A stretch of DNA of 64,000 bases from MFD04580-c1 sp963702995 (GCA_963702995.1 OY969783.1:2666001-2730000), one strand, 5' to 3'; shown: positions 8,478 to 18,961, counted from the first letter of the stretch. The notes: generated from the letters alone by a model not told the origin. Numbers and translations are program-made.

Positions 8478-9865
8478 ATGCGAAATAACCTGCTGATCAG
8501 CCGTCGGACCTGCCTGCGGGGCATCGGCGTCGCCCTTGCGTTGCCGTTGATGGAGACGATGGGATGGGCGGAACAGCCAAAGGGAGCGGCCTACAAGCCG
8601 CCCGTTCGCCTGGGGTTCATGTACATGCCCCACGGCGTCATCATGGAGCGGTTCTGGCCGACTGACCCCTCCACCTTCCTTTCAGCGCCGCCGCCAATCC
8701 TCGAACCGTTGCGTCCGGTACTCGATCAATGCCTGTTGATGAAGGGCATCAGCGGCGTGCCGAACGCCCCATTCAATGGAGCGCCCACGCGCTGGAACTC
8801 TCGACCTGGCTCACCGCCACCCTGCCGGACGCCGACAAGCGAGATACCGTCAATATTGCCATCTCGGCCGATCAGATCGCCGCCAACTACGTCGGCGCCT
8901 TGACGCCGCTGCCGTCGCTGGAACTGGCGACGATGCCGCAAACGCACAAGGAGAATCAGGACGGCCTCAACGAAGCCTATTACTCGCATTGCAGCTTTCG
9001 CGGGCCGACGCAGCCCCTGCCGGCGGAAATCAACCCGCGAACCGTCTTGAAGCGGCTGTTCCAGTGCCGCGAGAAAAGCCAGGCGGGAAGCGCGACGACC
9101 GCGGCCGATGCCCTCGATCGCTCGATGCTCGACCTGGTCCTGGGCGGCGCGAAGGACCTCCGCGGGACGCTCACCGCCTCGGACCAGCGCAAGCTCGACG
9201 AATACCTCGACAGCGTTCGGTCGGTCGAACGGCGCATCGCCGCGATCCAGCTTCGCCAGATTGACGCCGCCAAGGCCGCGGCCGGCGTTCGCACCGCCAG
9301 CCGAGCCTTCAGCGACTCCGCGCCGATCGAAATCAAGATGCCCGAGGGGGATAAGCGCAGCGATTACATGCGGGTGATGTGCGACCTCAACGTCCTGGCC
9401 TTCCAGACGGACCTCACGAGGGTGAGCACCTACATCGGATCGACGCCCAACGGCGTTTCCTATCCGGAACTGGGGTTCCCCGACGAACACCATTCCGTCA
9501 CCCATCACAATTTTGAAGCGACCAAGTTGGACAAGGTCGCCAAGATCAACACGTTCAACGTCGCGCAGTTCGCGTACATGGTCCAGCGCCTGCACAGCCT
9601 GCGCGAAGGTGAAGGGACGCTGCTGGACAACTGCATCATGATGTGGGGGTCCGGCCTTGAGGACGGCAACAAGCACAAACGGGAACACCTGCCGTTCGTC
9701 ATTGCCGGCAAGGGCGGCGGCGCGCTCAAGACCGGCCGCTTCCTCCCGGACGTCTCGGGCAACCAGGGTGACCTGCTCGGCACGCTCCTGACCTGCGCCG
9801 GCGTCCCCCTTGATCGGCCAATTGGCATTGCGACCAAACAGTTGACAGAGATGATCGCCAGTTGA
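8478..9865 (+). CDS. DUF1552 domain protein with twin-arginine-like signal, frameshifted near 8780
   Basis: Exported protein of unknown function, about 462 residues after bridging. The N-terminus ISRRTCLRGIGVALALPL is a twin-arginine-type signal, suggesting Tat export after folding. The first frame continues through FMYMPHGVIMERFWP and LLMKGISG; the second, from about 8762, resumes with SAHALELSTWLT and the family core DKRDTVNIAISADQIAANY and SVTHHNFE, ending at 9865. One base appears missing between 8755 and 8800, but a small larger deletion cannot be excluded because this stretch is short compared with relatives. The ATG at 8478 has GGAGA upstream. Its partner is the DUF1592 gene 530 bp upstream, the usual pairing in planctomycetes. 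Confidence 0.88.
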
Positions 9866-10011
9866 GCGAGCGCGGAAGCAAAGCCCCGAAGCGCTAAACC
9901 TTCAGAACAGTTGAATGGGTGACGAGGGAAACCGCCCTGCGGATCGGCATGCGGTTTCGCCCTTCCTTCATCATCATTCTTTGAGGGTTCGCGCTCGGGC
10001 CCTTGAAGCGA

Positions 10012-10980
10012 CTATCGCACAACGCCGTCGTCGGCTGGCAGGGCCTCTTCCAGCTTGTCGAGCGAGCCGGTCCACCCTTGAGTCATGCTGCCTCGCAGCT
10101 TGGTGAACGTGTCGATCTGCTCCTGGCTGGGCTCGCCGTGCGGCGCCCAGGTGATCGTCACGCGGGTGCGGCCGGGCCCTTCCTCCGTCAACCGCACCTG
10201 GGTGAGCATCGTCAACGGGAACGTCGGCGCGAACGGGGGCGGCGTGAGCTTCTCGTGCTCGTCGCAGAACTGCTGGGTGTAGACGAGGCGATCCGGGCGC
10301 CGGACCTCAAGGTACTTGGCCCGGCCGTACATCGTCGTCCCGCCGGCGTTGGTCATCGTGTAGAACGTGCCGCCGCCGGGGCGTATGTCGGCGCGGATGA
10401 ACCGCATCGTCGCCCCGGTTGGCGGAAGCCATCGGGAGACGTGCATCGGATCGACCCACATCTGGAACACCTCCTCGATCGGCGCATCGAAGCTTCGGTT
10501 GATTACAAAGACCTCGCCGCCGCGTGTCCCCTTCTCCAGGTATTCGGCCAGGCGGTCCCAGGTCGATTCGCCCCCGACCTTCTTAATGAACTTTCGGGTT
10601 TCGGCGGCCGCCTCGGGCGTGGCCAGGGCCATGGTCATGTCCAACTGCGTCTTGCCGTGAAGTTCCGTGAACAGGGCCGTGACGCGAAAGAGGGGCGCGC
10701 GTTCGTCGTTACCGCCGTGGTCGTAGACCAGCTTCGACCCTTTTTCGACCTGAAGGTATCGCGTCTTGTTCGGGTAGTCCGTGCCATCGGGGCCATGCAT
10801 CGTGTAGTCCCAGTGGCCGCCGGTCCGCAGGTCATGGCGGTGCGTGGTCAGGGTGAACCCGCGCAGGCCCCACCAGTGCGCCACCTGTTCCGGCTCGACC
10901 CATGCGCTCCAGACCACTTCAAGGGGAGCGTCGTAGACCCGTACGATTCGAATCTCGTTCGACTTAGCTATCGCCGCCAT
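10012..10980 (-). CDS. Tandem SRPBCC (AHSA1-like) domain protein
   Basis: A 322-residue cytoplasmic protein made of two SRPBCC/AHSA1 domains in one chain. Domain 1 spans about residues 5-145 (IRIVRVYDAPLEVVWSAWVE and HWWGLRGFTLTT) and domain 2 about 155-305 (INRSFDAPIEEVFQMWVDP and SRWLPPTGATMR). Each opens with the diagnostic F/Y-DAP-x-E-x-V-W/F stretch. Such proteins bind hydrophobic ligands; no specific ligand can be named. The gene overlaps the upstream ArsR-type regulator by 17 bp, so the two are translated from one message. ArsR-SRPBCC pairs are common, but usually with a single SRPBCC domain per protein. Confidence 0.93.
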   Translation of the reverse strand: MAAIAKSNEIRIVRVYDAPLEVVWSAWVEPEQVAHWWGLRGFTLTTHRHDLRTGGHWDYTMHGPDGTDYPNKTRYLQVEKGSKLVYDHGGNDERAPLFRVTALFTELHGKTQLDMTMALATPEAAAETRKFIKKVGGESTWDRLAEYLEKGTRGGEVFVINRSFDAPIEEVFQMWVDPMHVSRWLPPTGATMRFIRADIRPGGGTFYTMTNAGGTTMYGRAKYLEVRRPDRLVYTQQFCDEHEKLTPPPFAPTFPLTMLTQVRLTEEGPGRTRVTITWAPHGEPSQEQIDTFTKLRGSMTQGWTGSLDKLEEALPADDGVVR

Positions 10981-11323
10981 GTTTACGCCCTTTCGATTTC
11001 GCGGTAACGGTTTTCAAGTAGGCATCCAGCCGATCCAAGCTTTCCTCCCAGAAAGCGCGGTATTGCTCGACCCAGTCAGCCACTTCCTTGATCGCGTCGG
11101 CGTTAAGACTGCACACGCGCGTCTGCGCGTCACGCTTCTTCGTCACGAGGCCGGCCCTCTCGAGCACCTTCAGGTGCTTCGTGACCGCCGGAAGGCTCAT
11201 CTCGCTCAGGAATGGCTCGGCCAGGGCGGAGACATTTGCCTCCCCCCGGGCCAGCCGCGCGACAATCGCACGCCGCGTCGGGTCGGCAAGCGCCGCGAAT
11301 GTCTGGCCGATCGGGTCCTGCAT
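10964..11323 (-). CDS. ArsR/SmtB-family HTH transcriptional regulator
   Basis: A 119-residue winged-helix repressor. The DNA-binding region is clear: LADPTRRAIVARLARGE (about 12-28), recognition-helix region SLPAVTKHLKVLERAGLVTK (about 43-62). No cysteine cluster typical of metal sensors is present, so it belongs to the SRPBCC-linked branch. The stop codon region overlaps the start of the tandem SRPBCC gene, which it probably controls together with itself. An AT-rich palindromic tract lies directly upstream at 11338-11360 and is the likely operator and promoter. Confidence 0.94.
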   Translation of the reverse strand: MQDPIGQTFAALADPTRRAIVARLARGEANVSALAEPFLSEMSLPAVTKHLKVLERAGLVTKKRDAQTRVCSLNADAIKEVADWVEQYRAFWEESLDRLDAYLKTVTAKSKGRKHGGDS

Positions 11324-11337
11324 CTCTTACCTGATGG

Positions 11338-11360
11338 TTAATTAACTATTAGGTTTAATA
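11338..11360 (-). promoter_or_regulatory. AT-rich palindromic tract upstream of the ArsR-type gene
   Basis: TTAATTAACTATTAGGTTTAA stands out in a GC-rich background. It includes the palindrome TTAATTAA and an imperfect larger symmetry TTAA-n-TAAT-n-TTAA. Its position 15 bp before the ArsR start makes it a plausible autoregulatory operator overlapping a promoter. This is inference from position and composition. Confidence 0.45.
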
Positions 11361-11471
11361 CATTCGGCGGCCGTGCGATGTCAAGCGAATCGTTTCCCGT
11401 TCCACGGGAGGCTCGGTTGATACGATGGCACTCGGGTCGCCCGTCGGCCGCGAGAAAGATCGAGGTGGAAT

Positions 11472-12209
11472 GTGAAGTCCCGGGAACCAAAGCGTGGGCA
11501 GCACGCGACGGAAAAGAGCGAACTGGAAAAGCTGCTTCTAGCGATCCTTGACGACGACGATGACTCTGCCCGGCGCCTCCTGAAGCGGGCGCCCTCTCTG
11601 GCAACCGCCCTGATCGAAAATGCCAGGCTGTACGAAACCAGGATCCTTCACTGGCTGTACGCGAATGATTCAGCGCTGCACCTGGCCGCCGCGGGGCATC
11701 GGGTGGCGATCACCCGAACGCTTATCGCGGCCGGCGCCGACCCGAACGTCGCTCGCAACCACCGTTTCGGTCGCCCCTTGCATTACGCGGCCGACGGCGC
11801 TCCGCAAGGCCCGTTATTCGATGAGTCGCGACAGGTCGAGACAATCCGCTGCCTCCTGAGTGGTGGCGCGGACCTCCACGCGGCGGACAAGAACGGTGCG
11901 ACAGCGCTCCATCGAGCGGTCCGCACCCGGTGTGCGGCGGCAGTGGAGTGCCTTCTGGACGCCGGCGCGGACCACGCGGCCGCGAATCAGTCCGGGGCGA
12001 CGCCGTTTCACCTCGCCGTTCAAAACACGGGCCGGGGTGGAACGGGCGACCCACCGGCCAAGGCCGCGCAGCGGCGGATCATCGAACTGATGTTGGAGCG
12101 GAACGCCGACCTGGCGGTGAAGGACGCGAGAGGCAAGTCGGTCGTCGATTGGGCAACAAGCGACTGGGTTCGCCAGGTGCTTGCCGGCACCGGCCGCGGC
12201 CGGGGATGA
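11472..12209 (+). CDS. Ankyrin repeat protein
   Basis: A 245-residue protein of ankyrin repeats, a protein-interaction scaffold with no enzymatic motif. Recognisable repeats are NDSALHLAAAGHRVAITRTL (about 65-85), RPLHYAADG followed by ETIRCLLSGGADL (about 100-135), GATALHRAVRTRCAAAVECL (about 140-160) and GATPFHLAVQN (about 173-183), each ending in the GADxxAA-type turn. No signal peptide or membrane segment is visible. The start is GTG at 11472 with AGGTGG just upstream; the first 30 residues are charged. It diverges from the ArsR operon. The partner is unknown. Confidence 0.88.
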   Translation: MKSREPKRGQHATEKSELEKLLLAILDDDDDSARRLLKRAPSLATALIENARLYETRILHWLYANDSALHLAAAGHRVAITRTLIAAGADPNVARNHRFGRPLHYAADGAPQGPLFDESRQVETIRCLLSGGADLHAADKNGATALHRAVRTRCAAAVECLLDAGADHAAANQSGATPFHLAVQNTGRGGTGDPPAKAAQRRIIELMLERNADLAVKDARGKSVVDWATSDWVRQVLAGTGRGRG

Positions 12210-12381
12210 GCCGTCCCGGAACGATCGCCGAACTTGCACTTAAACCGCGGGCGGTGTGGCCGGATCGATGCGGATGGATAGACTCGCAACGTCGTCAGCG
12301 GCGGCAAGGCTGCTCGCTTTGCACAACTTGGCGGCCGCGTCTGGCGGTTGTGTTCCGTGACCCTTACCCGAGGGTGCGCCA

Positions 12382-13242
12382 ATGATCGGTCAGTTGTTTT
12401 CGAATCGATCGGCGTTGATGTTCCTGGGCGTGGTAGCCGTGACAGCGTTCGGTACTGCGGCCAGCTTTGCCACGCCGGCGACGATGCCGGCGGCCGGTAC
12501 GGCCGCGGCGCCGGGGATCGATCGCAAGGCGACGGACGGCACGCCCCTGCCGCCCGTCACGTTCGAGAAGAATGCGGCGGCCGCCCCGCCGCGGAAGGAC
12601 GCCGGGGAACTGGAGTTGGCGGAGCAACTCCTCCTGGGCCCGCCGGAAGGGCTGGGGAAGCGGCTCTACAGCTCCAAGGCCAGCGCCAAGCTGCTCGAGC
12701 TTCGGATGACGCGGAAGATCGAAATCGAGCAACCCGCCGACCGCGCGGCGCGACCCGACGGCGAGCGACCGGTGGTCCGCATCATCGACGAGCTTGATGC
12801 CCCCTGGTTCTCGTGGGGGCAGGGGTCGGCGGACGTGATCGGGTTCGACCTTCAGGACGGCGTCATCGTCAAGCTTGTCCTCTATTTCCGGACGGCGGCC
12901 GCCGTCAATCGCGCGCGGATGGAGCTGCGGGATCTGAAGGGGACGCGCTGGGAATGCATCGGCGGTGGTGCGGGAAGCCGCTTCGTCTACAGCCTGCCGG
13001 CCGCCGCGCGTTACATCGTCGGGCACCCGGAGACCCCAGCCCCTATCCGCCGCGCGATGCTCGACCGGCGTCTTGTGGAAGGGATGACGATTGAACAAGC
13101 GATCGTCGTCCTTGGCCATCCTGATTCGATTGAGCCGTCAGGAGAGGGCGAGACCTTCACCTGGCAGATGGCGACGACAGAGAGTTGGCGCGCAACCGTT
13201 CATAACGGCAAGATCACGAGCTTGGGCCATTCCGTTTACTAA
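12382..13242 (+). CDS. Secreted protein of unknown function with SmpA/OmlA-like C-terminus
   Basis: A 286-residue protein with an N-terminal signal peptide (about residues 1-30, ending in AASFATPA) and an alanine/proline-rich linker to about residue 70. The last 60 residues (LVEGMTIEQAIVVLGHPDS, then TFTWQMATTESWRATVHNGK) resemble the small SmpA/OmlA/BLIP-like module in which a helix named by GMTxxQAxxxLG is followed by beta strands. The middle region is unrecognised. The ATG at 12382 follows GAGGG by 8 bases. It stands alone between the ankyrin gene and the convergent DUF72 gene. Export is well supported; function is not. Confidence 0.75.
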   Translation: MIGQLFSNRSALMFLGVVAVTAFGTAASFATPATMPAAGTAAAPGIDRKATDGTPLPPVTFEKNAAAAPPRKDAGELELAEQLLLGPPEGLGKRLYSSKASAKLLELRMTRKIEIEQPADRAARPDGERPVVRIIDELDAPWFSWGQGSADVIGFDLQDGVIVKLVLYFRTAAAVNRARMELRDLKGTRWECIGGGAGSRFVYSLPAAARYIVGHPETPAPIRRAMLDRRLVEGMTIEQAIVVLGHPDSIEPSGEGETFTWQMATTESWRATVHNGKITSLGHSVY

Positions 13243-13425
13243 TGGTTCACTCCGCGCATCGACGGCCGATCTCTCCGGTCGAGTGCGCAACGCGGTCCAC
13301 GGGTCGCGTGCTCCGCCGGTAGGGTGACACGGCGTTAATTACGTTCACCGTCTCGTGACGGACCGCAGTGCGGTCCCTACAGTTGTCGCTTTATCTGTGG
13401 CGCCTACCGACCGTCCGAGACGGTC

Positions 13426-14412
13426 TCAGCTTGATCGCGCCGAGGGAGAAACAGCGGGCCAGCTCACGCGGGGGGTTTCGCCCACTGCTGGGCGGCCGCC
13501 CTCCTCCAGCGGGCTGTCGCGAAGGCCCAGGCGCGTGGCAAGCCGAGCCGCATCGAAGGGGGAGCGAACTTTCACATCGTTGTCAAAATAGACGTGGACG
13601 TCCCGTCTGGCTCGCTTTGCCGCCGGAGGCCCGACGCGGTCGCCGGCCGGCGCGTCGCGGCCGGTGGACCAAGCTCGGACCTTCGCCGCCCAATCATCCA
13701 AAGCGGCGTCGGTATAGCCGCTCGCATAGAGCTGTTCGGCTCCGTGAAGGCGCGCATAGACAAAGTCGGCCGTTACGTCGTGCAGCGACGGCCACGCACC
13801 GGCCGCGTCGGCTGTGACGAGCGCGACTCGGTGCTTTCGGAGGAGCTTGATGAAGGCCGCCGTAGCGAAGCTCTCGTGGCGGATTTCAACCGCATGCCGC
13901 ATCGGGCGATCGCGATCCACCTGGGCCCACGTCCGGCCCTTCATCCGGGCGTCGCAACGCGTCTCCATCCGGGCCGCTTCGGCAGTGGAGCGCGGGAGTT
14001 GCGCCAGGAAGGTCTCGAACCGGGGAGGGTCGAACTGAAAGTTCGGCGGGAACTGCCACAGGATCGGGCCCAGCTTTTCATTGAGCCGCAAGACGCCGGA
14101 GAGGAGGAAGTTGGCGATTGGCGTCTCCACCTCGCGCAGACGGCGGATGTGGGTGATGAACCGCGGCGCTTTAACCGAGAAGACGAAGCCGGGCGGCGTC
14201 TGCGCGTGCCAGGCGGCGAAGCTCTTGGGCCGCTGCAGCCCGTAGAACGTCCCGTTGATCTCGATGCTCGGCAGCGTCGCCGCGGCGTAAGCGAGCTCGT
14301 TCTTGTGGGCCAGTTTCTTCGGATAGAACGTGCCCCGCCAGGGCGCGTACGTCCACCCGCTGATGCCGACGCGGATGCTTCCGACAGATGGTTTCCGTGC
14401 CCGCTCGCCCAT
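13426..14412 (-). CDS. DUF72 domain protein
   Basis: A 328-residue member of the DUF72 TIM-barrel family, biochemical role unknown. The family hallmark VGISGWTYAPWRGTFYP is at about residues 15-31, then INGTFYGLQRPKSFAAWH (about 52-69), FSVKAPRFITHIRRL (about 77-91) and the C-terminal HVYFDNDVK (about 273-281). The final 30 residues are low-complexity and probably unstructured. The ATG at 14412 is used; the frame is unbroken. It converges on the secreted unknown gene. Confidence 0.92.
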   Translation of the reverse strand: MGERARKPSVGSIRVGISGWTYAPWRGTFYPKKLAHKNELAYAAATLPSIEINGTFYGLQRPKSFAAWHAQTPPGFVFSVKAPRFITHIRRLREVETPIANFLLSGVLRLNEKLGPILWQFPPNFQFDPPRFETFLAQLPRSTAEAARMETRCDARMKGRTWAQVDRDRPMRHAVEIRHESFATAAFIKLLRKHRVALVTADAAGAWPSLHDVTADFVYARLHGAEQLYASGYTDAALDDWAAKVRAWSTGRDAPAGDRVGPPAAKRARRDVHVYFDNDVKVRSPFDAARLATRLGLRDSPLEEGGRPAVGETPRVSWPAVSPSARSS

Positions 14413-14726
14413 CGTGGCAGTATAAACGCGCGTCGATGACGGCCGTCAGGTCGAATCGCGACGCCGACCTGACAGGTGTGGCTGTTGCCGGGGTGGGCGC
14501 AAAACCGGATGGAAACTTTCGCTTCGCCGCATCTTCGCATTCGTTGGCGCTCTTTCCTTGGCGTCCTTGGCGTCTTGGCGTTCAGTCCTCCGGCCGAAGA
14601 CAAACGAGAGTTAAGACGCCAGGTGCGCCAAGGCAGGAACGCCAAGGGCGGACGGAAGAGCCGAAGCCGACGGGGAAGGAAGCCCATCACGGGCTCTCGC
14701 GTGCCATCGGCCCGGCCTCGCCCGCT
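14413..14726. other. Intergenic gap holding an inverted GCCAAG-type repeat
   Basis: The gap between the DUF72 start and the esterase stop. Nothing coding was recognised; most of it is the inverted repeat at 14542-14650 (separate entry), which also occurs at 49951-50045. Confidence 0.6.
14542..14650. repeat. Inverted TTGGCGTCTTGGCG-type repeat, copy 1
   Basis: Left arm 14542-14582 (TTGGCG repeated, with CTTGGCGTCTTGGCGTT) and a partly complementary right arm 14608-14650 (AAGACGCCA, GCGCCAAGG, AACGCCAAG). The arms enclose about 25 bp and could fold as a long imperfect hairpin. Copy 2 at 49951-50045 has the same arms. The repeat is non-coding. Confidence 0.75.
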
Positions 14727-15892
14727 TTATTTCGTGGGCTCCTTCGGCGCCGCGGTGTTCGCTCCGTCGATCGGATAGCCTTTCCAGACGTATTCCAAAG
14801 CTTCAGGCAGGGTCTGCTGCTTCGTCGGGCCATCCCCGTGGCGGGCGTTGCGGGCAAAGACGAACTGGTAGTGGTAACCCTTCTCCGCCAGGACCTTGGC
14901 CATCTTCTCATTCGCGACGACCCAGTCGTGCATATTGTCGCGCATCACGTTGGGGTTGAGCAGGTCCTTGTCGCCGACTTCGAGCCAAAGGCGGATCGGC
15001 TTGACGGGGCTGTTGGGGATCAGGTGCTCGTGGAACTCCCAGGCGCCGCCGGGCGTCTCCGCGTTGTGCGGCCACTGCTGATTCACGTACGTCCCGGAAT
15101 AGGTGAGCACGCGGTGATACAGGTCGTTGTGATACCACGCCATAATCAACGCGCACGAGCCGCCGGAGCTGGTGCCCATCGTAGCGCGGCCTTCCGGGTC
15201 TTTAGTCAGCTTCACGTTGCACTGCGACTCCACGAGCGGAAGCACTTCCTTCTCGACGAACTCGGCGTACAGGCCGGACATGGTGTCATATTCCAGCCCG
15301 CGCTCGCTCCCCTGGGCGTCGCCGCTCCCGTTGCTGATCGAGATCGCGATCATGACCGGCACGCGTTTCTCGGCGATCAGGCTGTCCAGCGCGGTGAACA
15401 GCGCCTTATCCGGCCCGTCCGCCCCGACGATGAACGGGGCGACGGTCCCCGCGACATACTGCTTGGGCACGTAGACGGTCACCTTCCGCGTATACGGCGC
15501 CGGGTGGCTGGTGGTGACATTGAGGTTCGCCGGGTCTTTCGGGTCGGGCGTGCCGAAGGTGTTCGGCTCCCGAGCGATGCCGGGGTAGATCTTGCTGTCG
15601 GCCGACTTCATGACCAGCGTCGTGATCGCCCCTTGCGGGACGCCTTCCTTCGGCGTCATCTCCGGCGCCTTCGGATGGGTGGGGCCGATGATGAAGTTGC
15701 CGTCCGCGTCGGCCGGGGGGACCGAGCCATCAGGCAGTTCCTTAGCGGCGACAAAACCCGGCGTGGCGGGGTCGCGCGCCGGGGCGCCGGCCGCACGGGG
15801 CGCGACGCGGGCGGCGCGTCCGCGGCCATCGCCGGGCCGGCAAGCGTGGAGGCACCGATCAGAAGAGCGACACCGAGTAGGGTCTTGTTCAT
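14727..15892 (-). CDS. Secreted alpha/beta-hydrolase esterase, frameshifted near 15815
   Basis: Esterase of the enterochelin-esterase/esterase D type (PF00756-like), about 388 residues after bridging. An N-terminal signal peptide (MNKTLLGVALLIGASTLAG, cut near AMAADA) is read in one frame and the mature protein in another, running from about AGAPARDPATPGF through FIIGPTHPKAPEMTPKEG. The nucleophile elbow is GTSSGGSCAL; RKVTVYVPKQY and HGDGPT, with a likely catalytic His, are also visible. The shift lies in the GC-rich stretch around 15800-15835 and corresponds to one missing base. Starting at the internal ATG at 15659 would remove the signal peptide, so the longer gene is preferred. An in-frame ATG at 15901 is an alternative start. 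The natural substrate is unknown. Confidence 0.8.
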
Positions 15893-15902
15893 AGAAGTCA
15901 TC

Positions 15903-16246
15903 GCGTAGCGATAAGAGGTGAACACCGGCCGCCGGGGAGCAACGCTCCCGCAGGCGCTGGGCAGCCGGTTATACCGACCGGGACGCCGCACGCAAACCGG
16001 GTCGCAATGTGGAGGGTCGCAACGTAGAGCGTGCTTCACCGCGCCGCATGACGCGGCCGCGTCATGAACCGCCGCCTGCGTCTCGGCGGGGTAGGACCGA
16101 AAAAACGCTCGCCACACGGCTGTGGGCGGCGCAAGCCTTGTAGTGCGGGCCGACGCTCGCGATAAAAGGAGCGCCGGGACTCGGCCGCGCTGCCCTCGCG
16201 CCTGGCGCGGGTACGAACATGCCGACTCGTTTGGAGTGCTTCGCCT
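15903..16246. other. Divergent intergenic region between esterase and SWIM/SNF2 module
   Basis: About 340 bp separating oppositely oriented genes, so it must hold promoters for both. No clear promoter hexamers, operator or RNA gene could be singled out by eye, and no convincing small gene is present. Confidence 0.5.
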
Positions 16247-18846
16247 ATGCCGCTCACCGCCACAAAACCTCAGAAGGCCGGCCAGAAGAAGAAGCGGCGG
16301 AAGGCCAAGAAGCCTCCGCTCTCCCGCCAGCACAAGCCCGCGAACATGACGCTGGAGGAATGGCAGACGGCGTTGCGCCGCCAGTTCGGCCGCGAGCAGA
16401 AGTTTAAGCTGGTGAACCAGGGGGACGACCCGGTCTTCTCCCAGTTTCGCGTCCATAACCCGACGAGCCGCGGCACCTATCGGGTCGTGATCCGAGGCGG
16501 CTCAGTGGGCGACAATTACTGCGCCTGCCGCGATTTCAGCACCAACACGCTGGGGACGTGCAAGCACATCGAATTCACCCTGGCGCGGCTGTCCCGCGTG
16601 CGCGAGAATCGCCAGCGACTTCGCGAACCCTATCGGCCGCCGTATAGCGAGGTCGTGCTGCGATACGGGGCGCAGCGGGAGGTCCGCTTCCTGGCCGGGA
16701 GCCAATGCCCGCCGGCGTTGGCATCGCTAGCGGCCGATTATTTCGATCAAGGGGCGCCCTTCGCCCGGAATCGATCGGCCGCTTCCAGAAGTTCATCGCC
16801 GAACTGTCCCGCTTTGACCATGAAGTGCGTTGCGAGGACGACGTTCTCTCCTTCGTCGCCGAGGTGCGCGACGCGACGGACCGGCAGGCGCGCGTGGATC
16901 GGGCGTTCCCCGACGGGGTTCGCAGTCGCGGGTTCGAGAAGCTCGTCAACGCGGAGCTGTATGACTACCAGCGGGAAGGGGTTCTTTTCGCCGCGCGGGC
17001 GGGCCGGTGCCTGATCGGCGACGAGATGGGCCTCGGCAAGACGATCCAGGCGATCGCATCGGCGAAGCTCATGTCGGCGCACCTGGGCGTCAGCCGGGCG
17101 CTGATCATTTGCCCGACGTCGTTAAAGCACCAATGGGAACGGGAGATCTCCCGATTCACGGACCTGTCGGCGACGGTGATCAACGGGCTGCGGGCGCGTC
17201 GGCAGGAGCTGTTTCAGACCGAGACGTTCTTCAAGATCACCAACTATGACACGGTCCACCGCGATCTGGACCTGATCACCGGCTGGTCGCCCGACCTGGT
17301 GATCCTGGACGAGGCGCAGCGGATCAAGAACTGGAAGACCCGCGCGGCGATGACCGTGAAGCGGGTGGTCTCTCCCTTCGCCATCGTCCTGACCGGCACG
17401 CCGCTGGAGAACCGGCTGGAAGAGCTCGGGTCGATCGTGGAGTTCGTGGATGCCCATCGCCTGGGGCCGACGTTCCGCTTCCTCGCCGAGCATCAGATCC
17501 TCGACGAGTTCGGCAAGGTGATCGGCTATCGGAACCTCGACACGATCGGGAAGACGCTCCAGCCGATCCTGATCCGCCGCCGCAAGGCTGAGGTCCTCTC
17601 CCAGTTGCCGGAGCGGATCGACAAGCACTTCTTTTTCCCGATGACGCCAGAGCAGATGCGGCACCATGACGAGAACCGCGAACTGGTCGCCCTGATCGTC
17701 GCGCGGTGGCGACGGATGAAGTTCCTGCGCGAGTCGGACCAGCGCAAGCTGATGATCGGGCTTCAGAACATGCGGATGAGCTGCAACAGCACCTACCTGC
17801 TCGACCAGGAAACCGACTTCGGGCCCAAGGCGGACGAGCTGGCGACGCTGCTGGGCGAGGTGCTGGAGGGGCCGGATGCGAAAGTCGTCGTCTTCAGCCA
17901 ATGGGCGCGAACGCACGAACTGATCCAGCGGCGGCTTTCGGCGCGCGGGATCGGGCACGTCTTCTTTCACGGCGGCGTGCCGGGCGTGCGTCGCAAGGCG
18001 TTGGTGGACCGCTTCCGCGATGATCCGGCGTGCCGGGTCTTTCTTTCGACCGACGCGGGGGGCGTGGGGCTGAACCTCCAGCACGCGTCGGTGGTGGTGA
18101 ACATGGACCTGCCGTGGAACCCCGCCGTCCTGGAGCAGCGGATCGGCCGCGTCCATCGAATGGGTCAGAAAAGGCCGGTGCAGGTGTTCAACTTCGTATC
18201 GCAGGGGACGATCGAAGAGGGGATGCTGTCGGTCCTTAAGTTCAAGAAGTCGTTGTTCACCGGCGCGTTGGACGGCGGCGAGAAAGAAGTCTTCCTCGGC
18301 GGCAGCCGCCTGACACGGTTCATGGAAACGGTCGAGAAGGCGACGACCCGCATCCCGGCCGCGCCGCCGCCCGAGCCGTCGCCGGAACCGGAACTATCGC
18401 CGGAGCGGGTCGCCTTGCCCAAATCCGGGCCCGTGCCCGAATCAAAGCCCTTGCCCGAGGCCGCCGCGGACGTCACTTCGCTCGTCGTGGCGCCGGCCGC
18501 GGCCGATGGCCAGGGCGGCCAGCCCGAGCAGCCACCAGCGCTGGCGCCCGACGTCGGCGAAGCGGCGCCGCGCCAGGCCCCCGCGCTTCCTTTCCCATCG
18601 ACGGACAATCCGTGGGCGGGGTTGCTTCAAACGGGCCTGTCGTTCCTTCAGCAGATAACCGCGCACTCCGATGGCAACGGCGACATCGCGGCCGGTCAGG
18701 CGGCACGCTCGGTCGCGCCGCTCATTCAAAAGGACCCGGTAACGGCCGAACCTTACCTCCGACTGCCAGTCCCCAGCCCGGAGGTGATCAACCAGCTTCT
18801 TAACGCGGCGAGCGAGCTGATCAGTCGGTTCCGACGGTCGTCGTGA
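16247..18846 (+). CDS. SWIM zinc finger + SNF2-family helicase/ATPase, frameshifted near 16755
   Basis: About 866 residues after bridging. A lysine-rich N-terminus (residues 1-35) precedes a SWIM zinc finger, C-x-C then C-x-H in NYCACRDFSTNTLGTCKHI (about 91-108). After a linker comes a full SNF2 motor: Walker A GDEMGLGKT, Walker B ILDEAQRIKNW, GTPLENRL, helicase C-terminal ATDAGGVGLNLQ-like motif (STDAGGVGLNLQ) and QRIGRVHRMGQ. A Pro/Glu/Ala-rich tail of about 120 residues leads to a short C-terminal segment. The break lies at CAAGGGGCGCCC (about 16748-16759); adding one G to the run restores continuity. It likely remodels or translocates on nucleic acid. It is the first of three co-directional genes. 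Confidence 0.9.
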
Positions 18847-18961
18847 TCCTTGTCCGGCCCCTTGGGCCATCTGGTGTGGCGGTGCTCTCTTCGGGAGCGT
18901 GTCGCCCTATCATCCCTAATCTCCCGAACCGGCGAGCGTTCAGGCACAACGGCCCAGCACC

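Noticed and set aside
10003..11007. A 334-codon frame opposite the SRPBCC gene
   Set aside because: Antisense to two recognisable SRPBCC domains, with no supporting start site.
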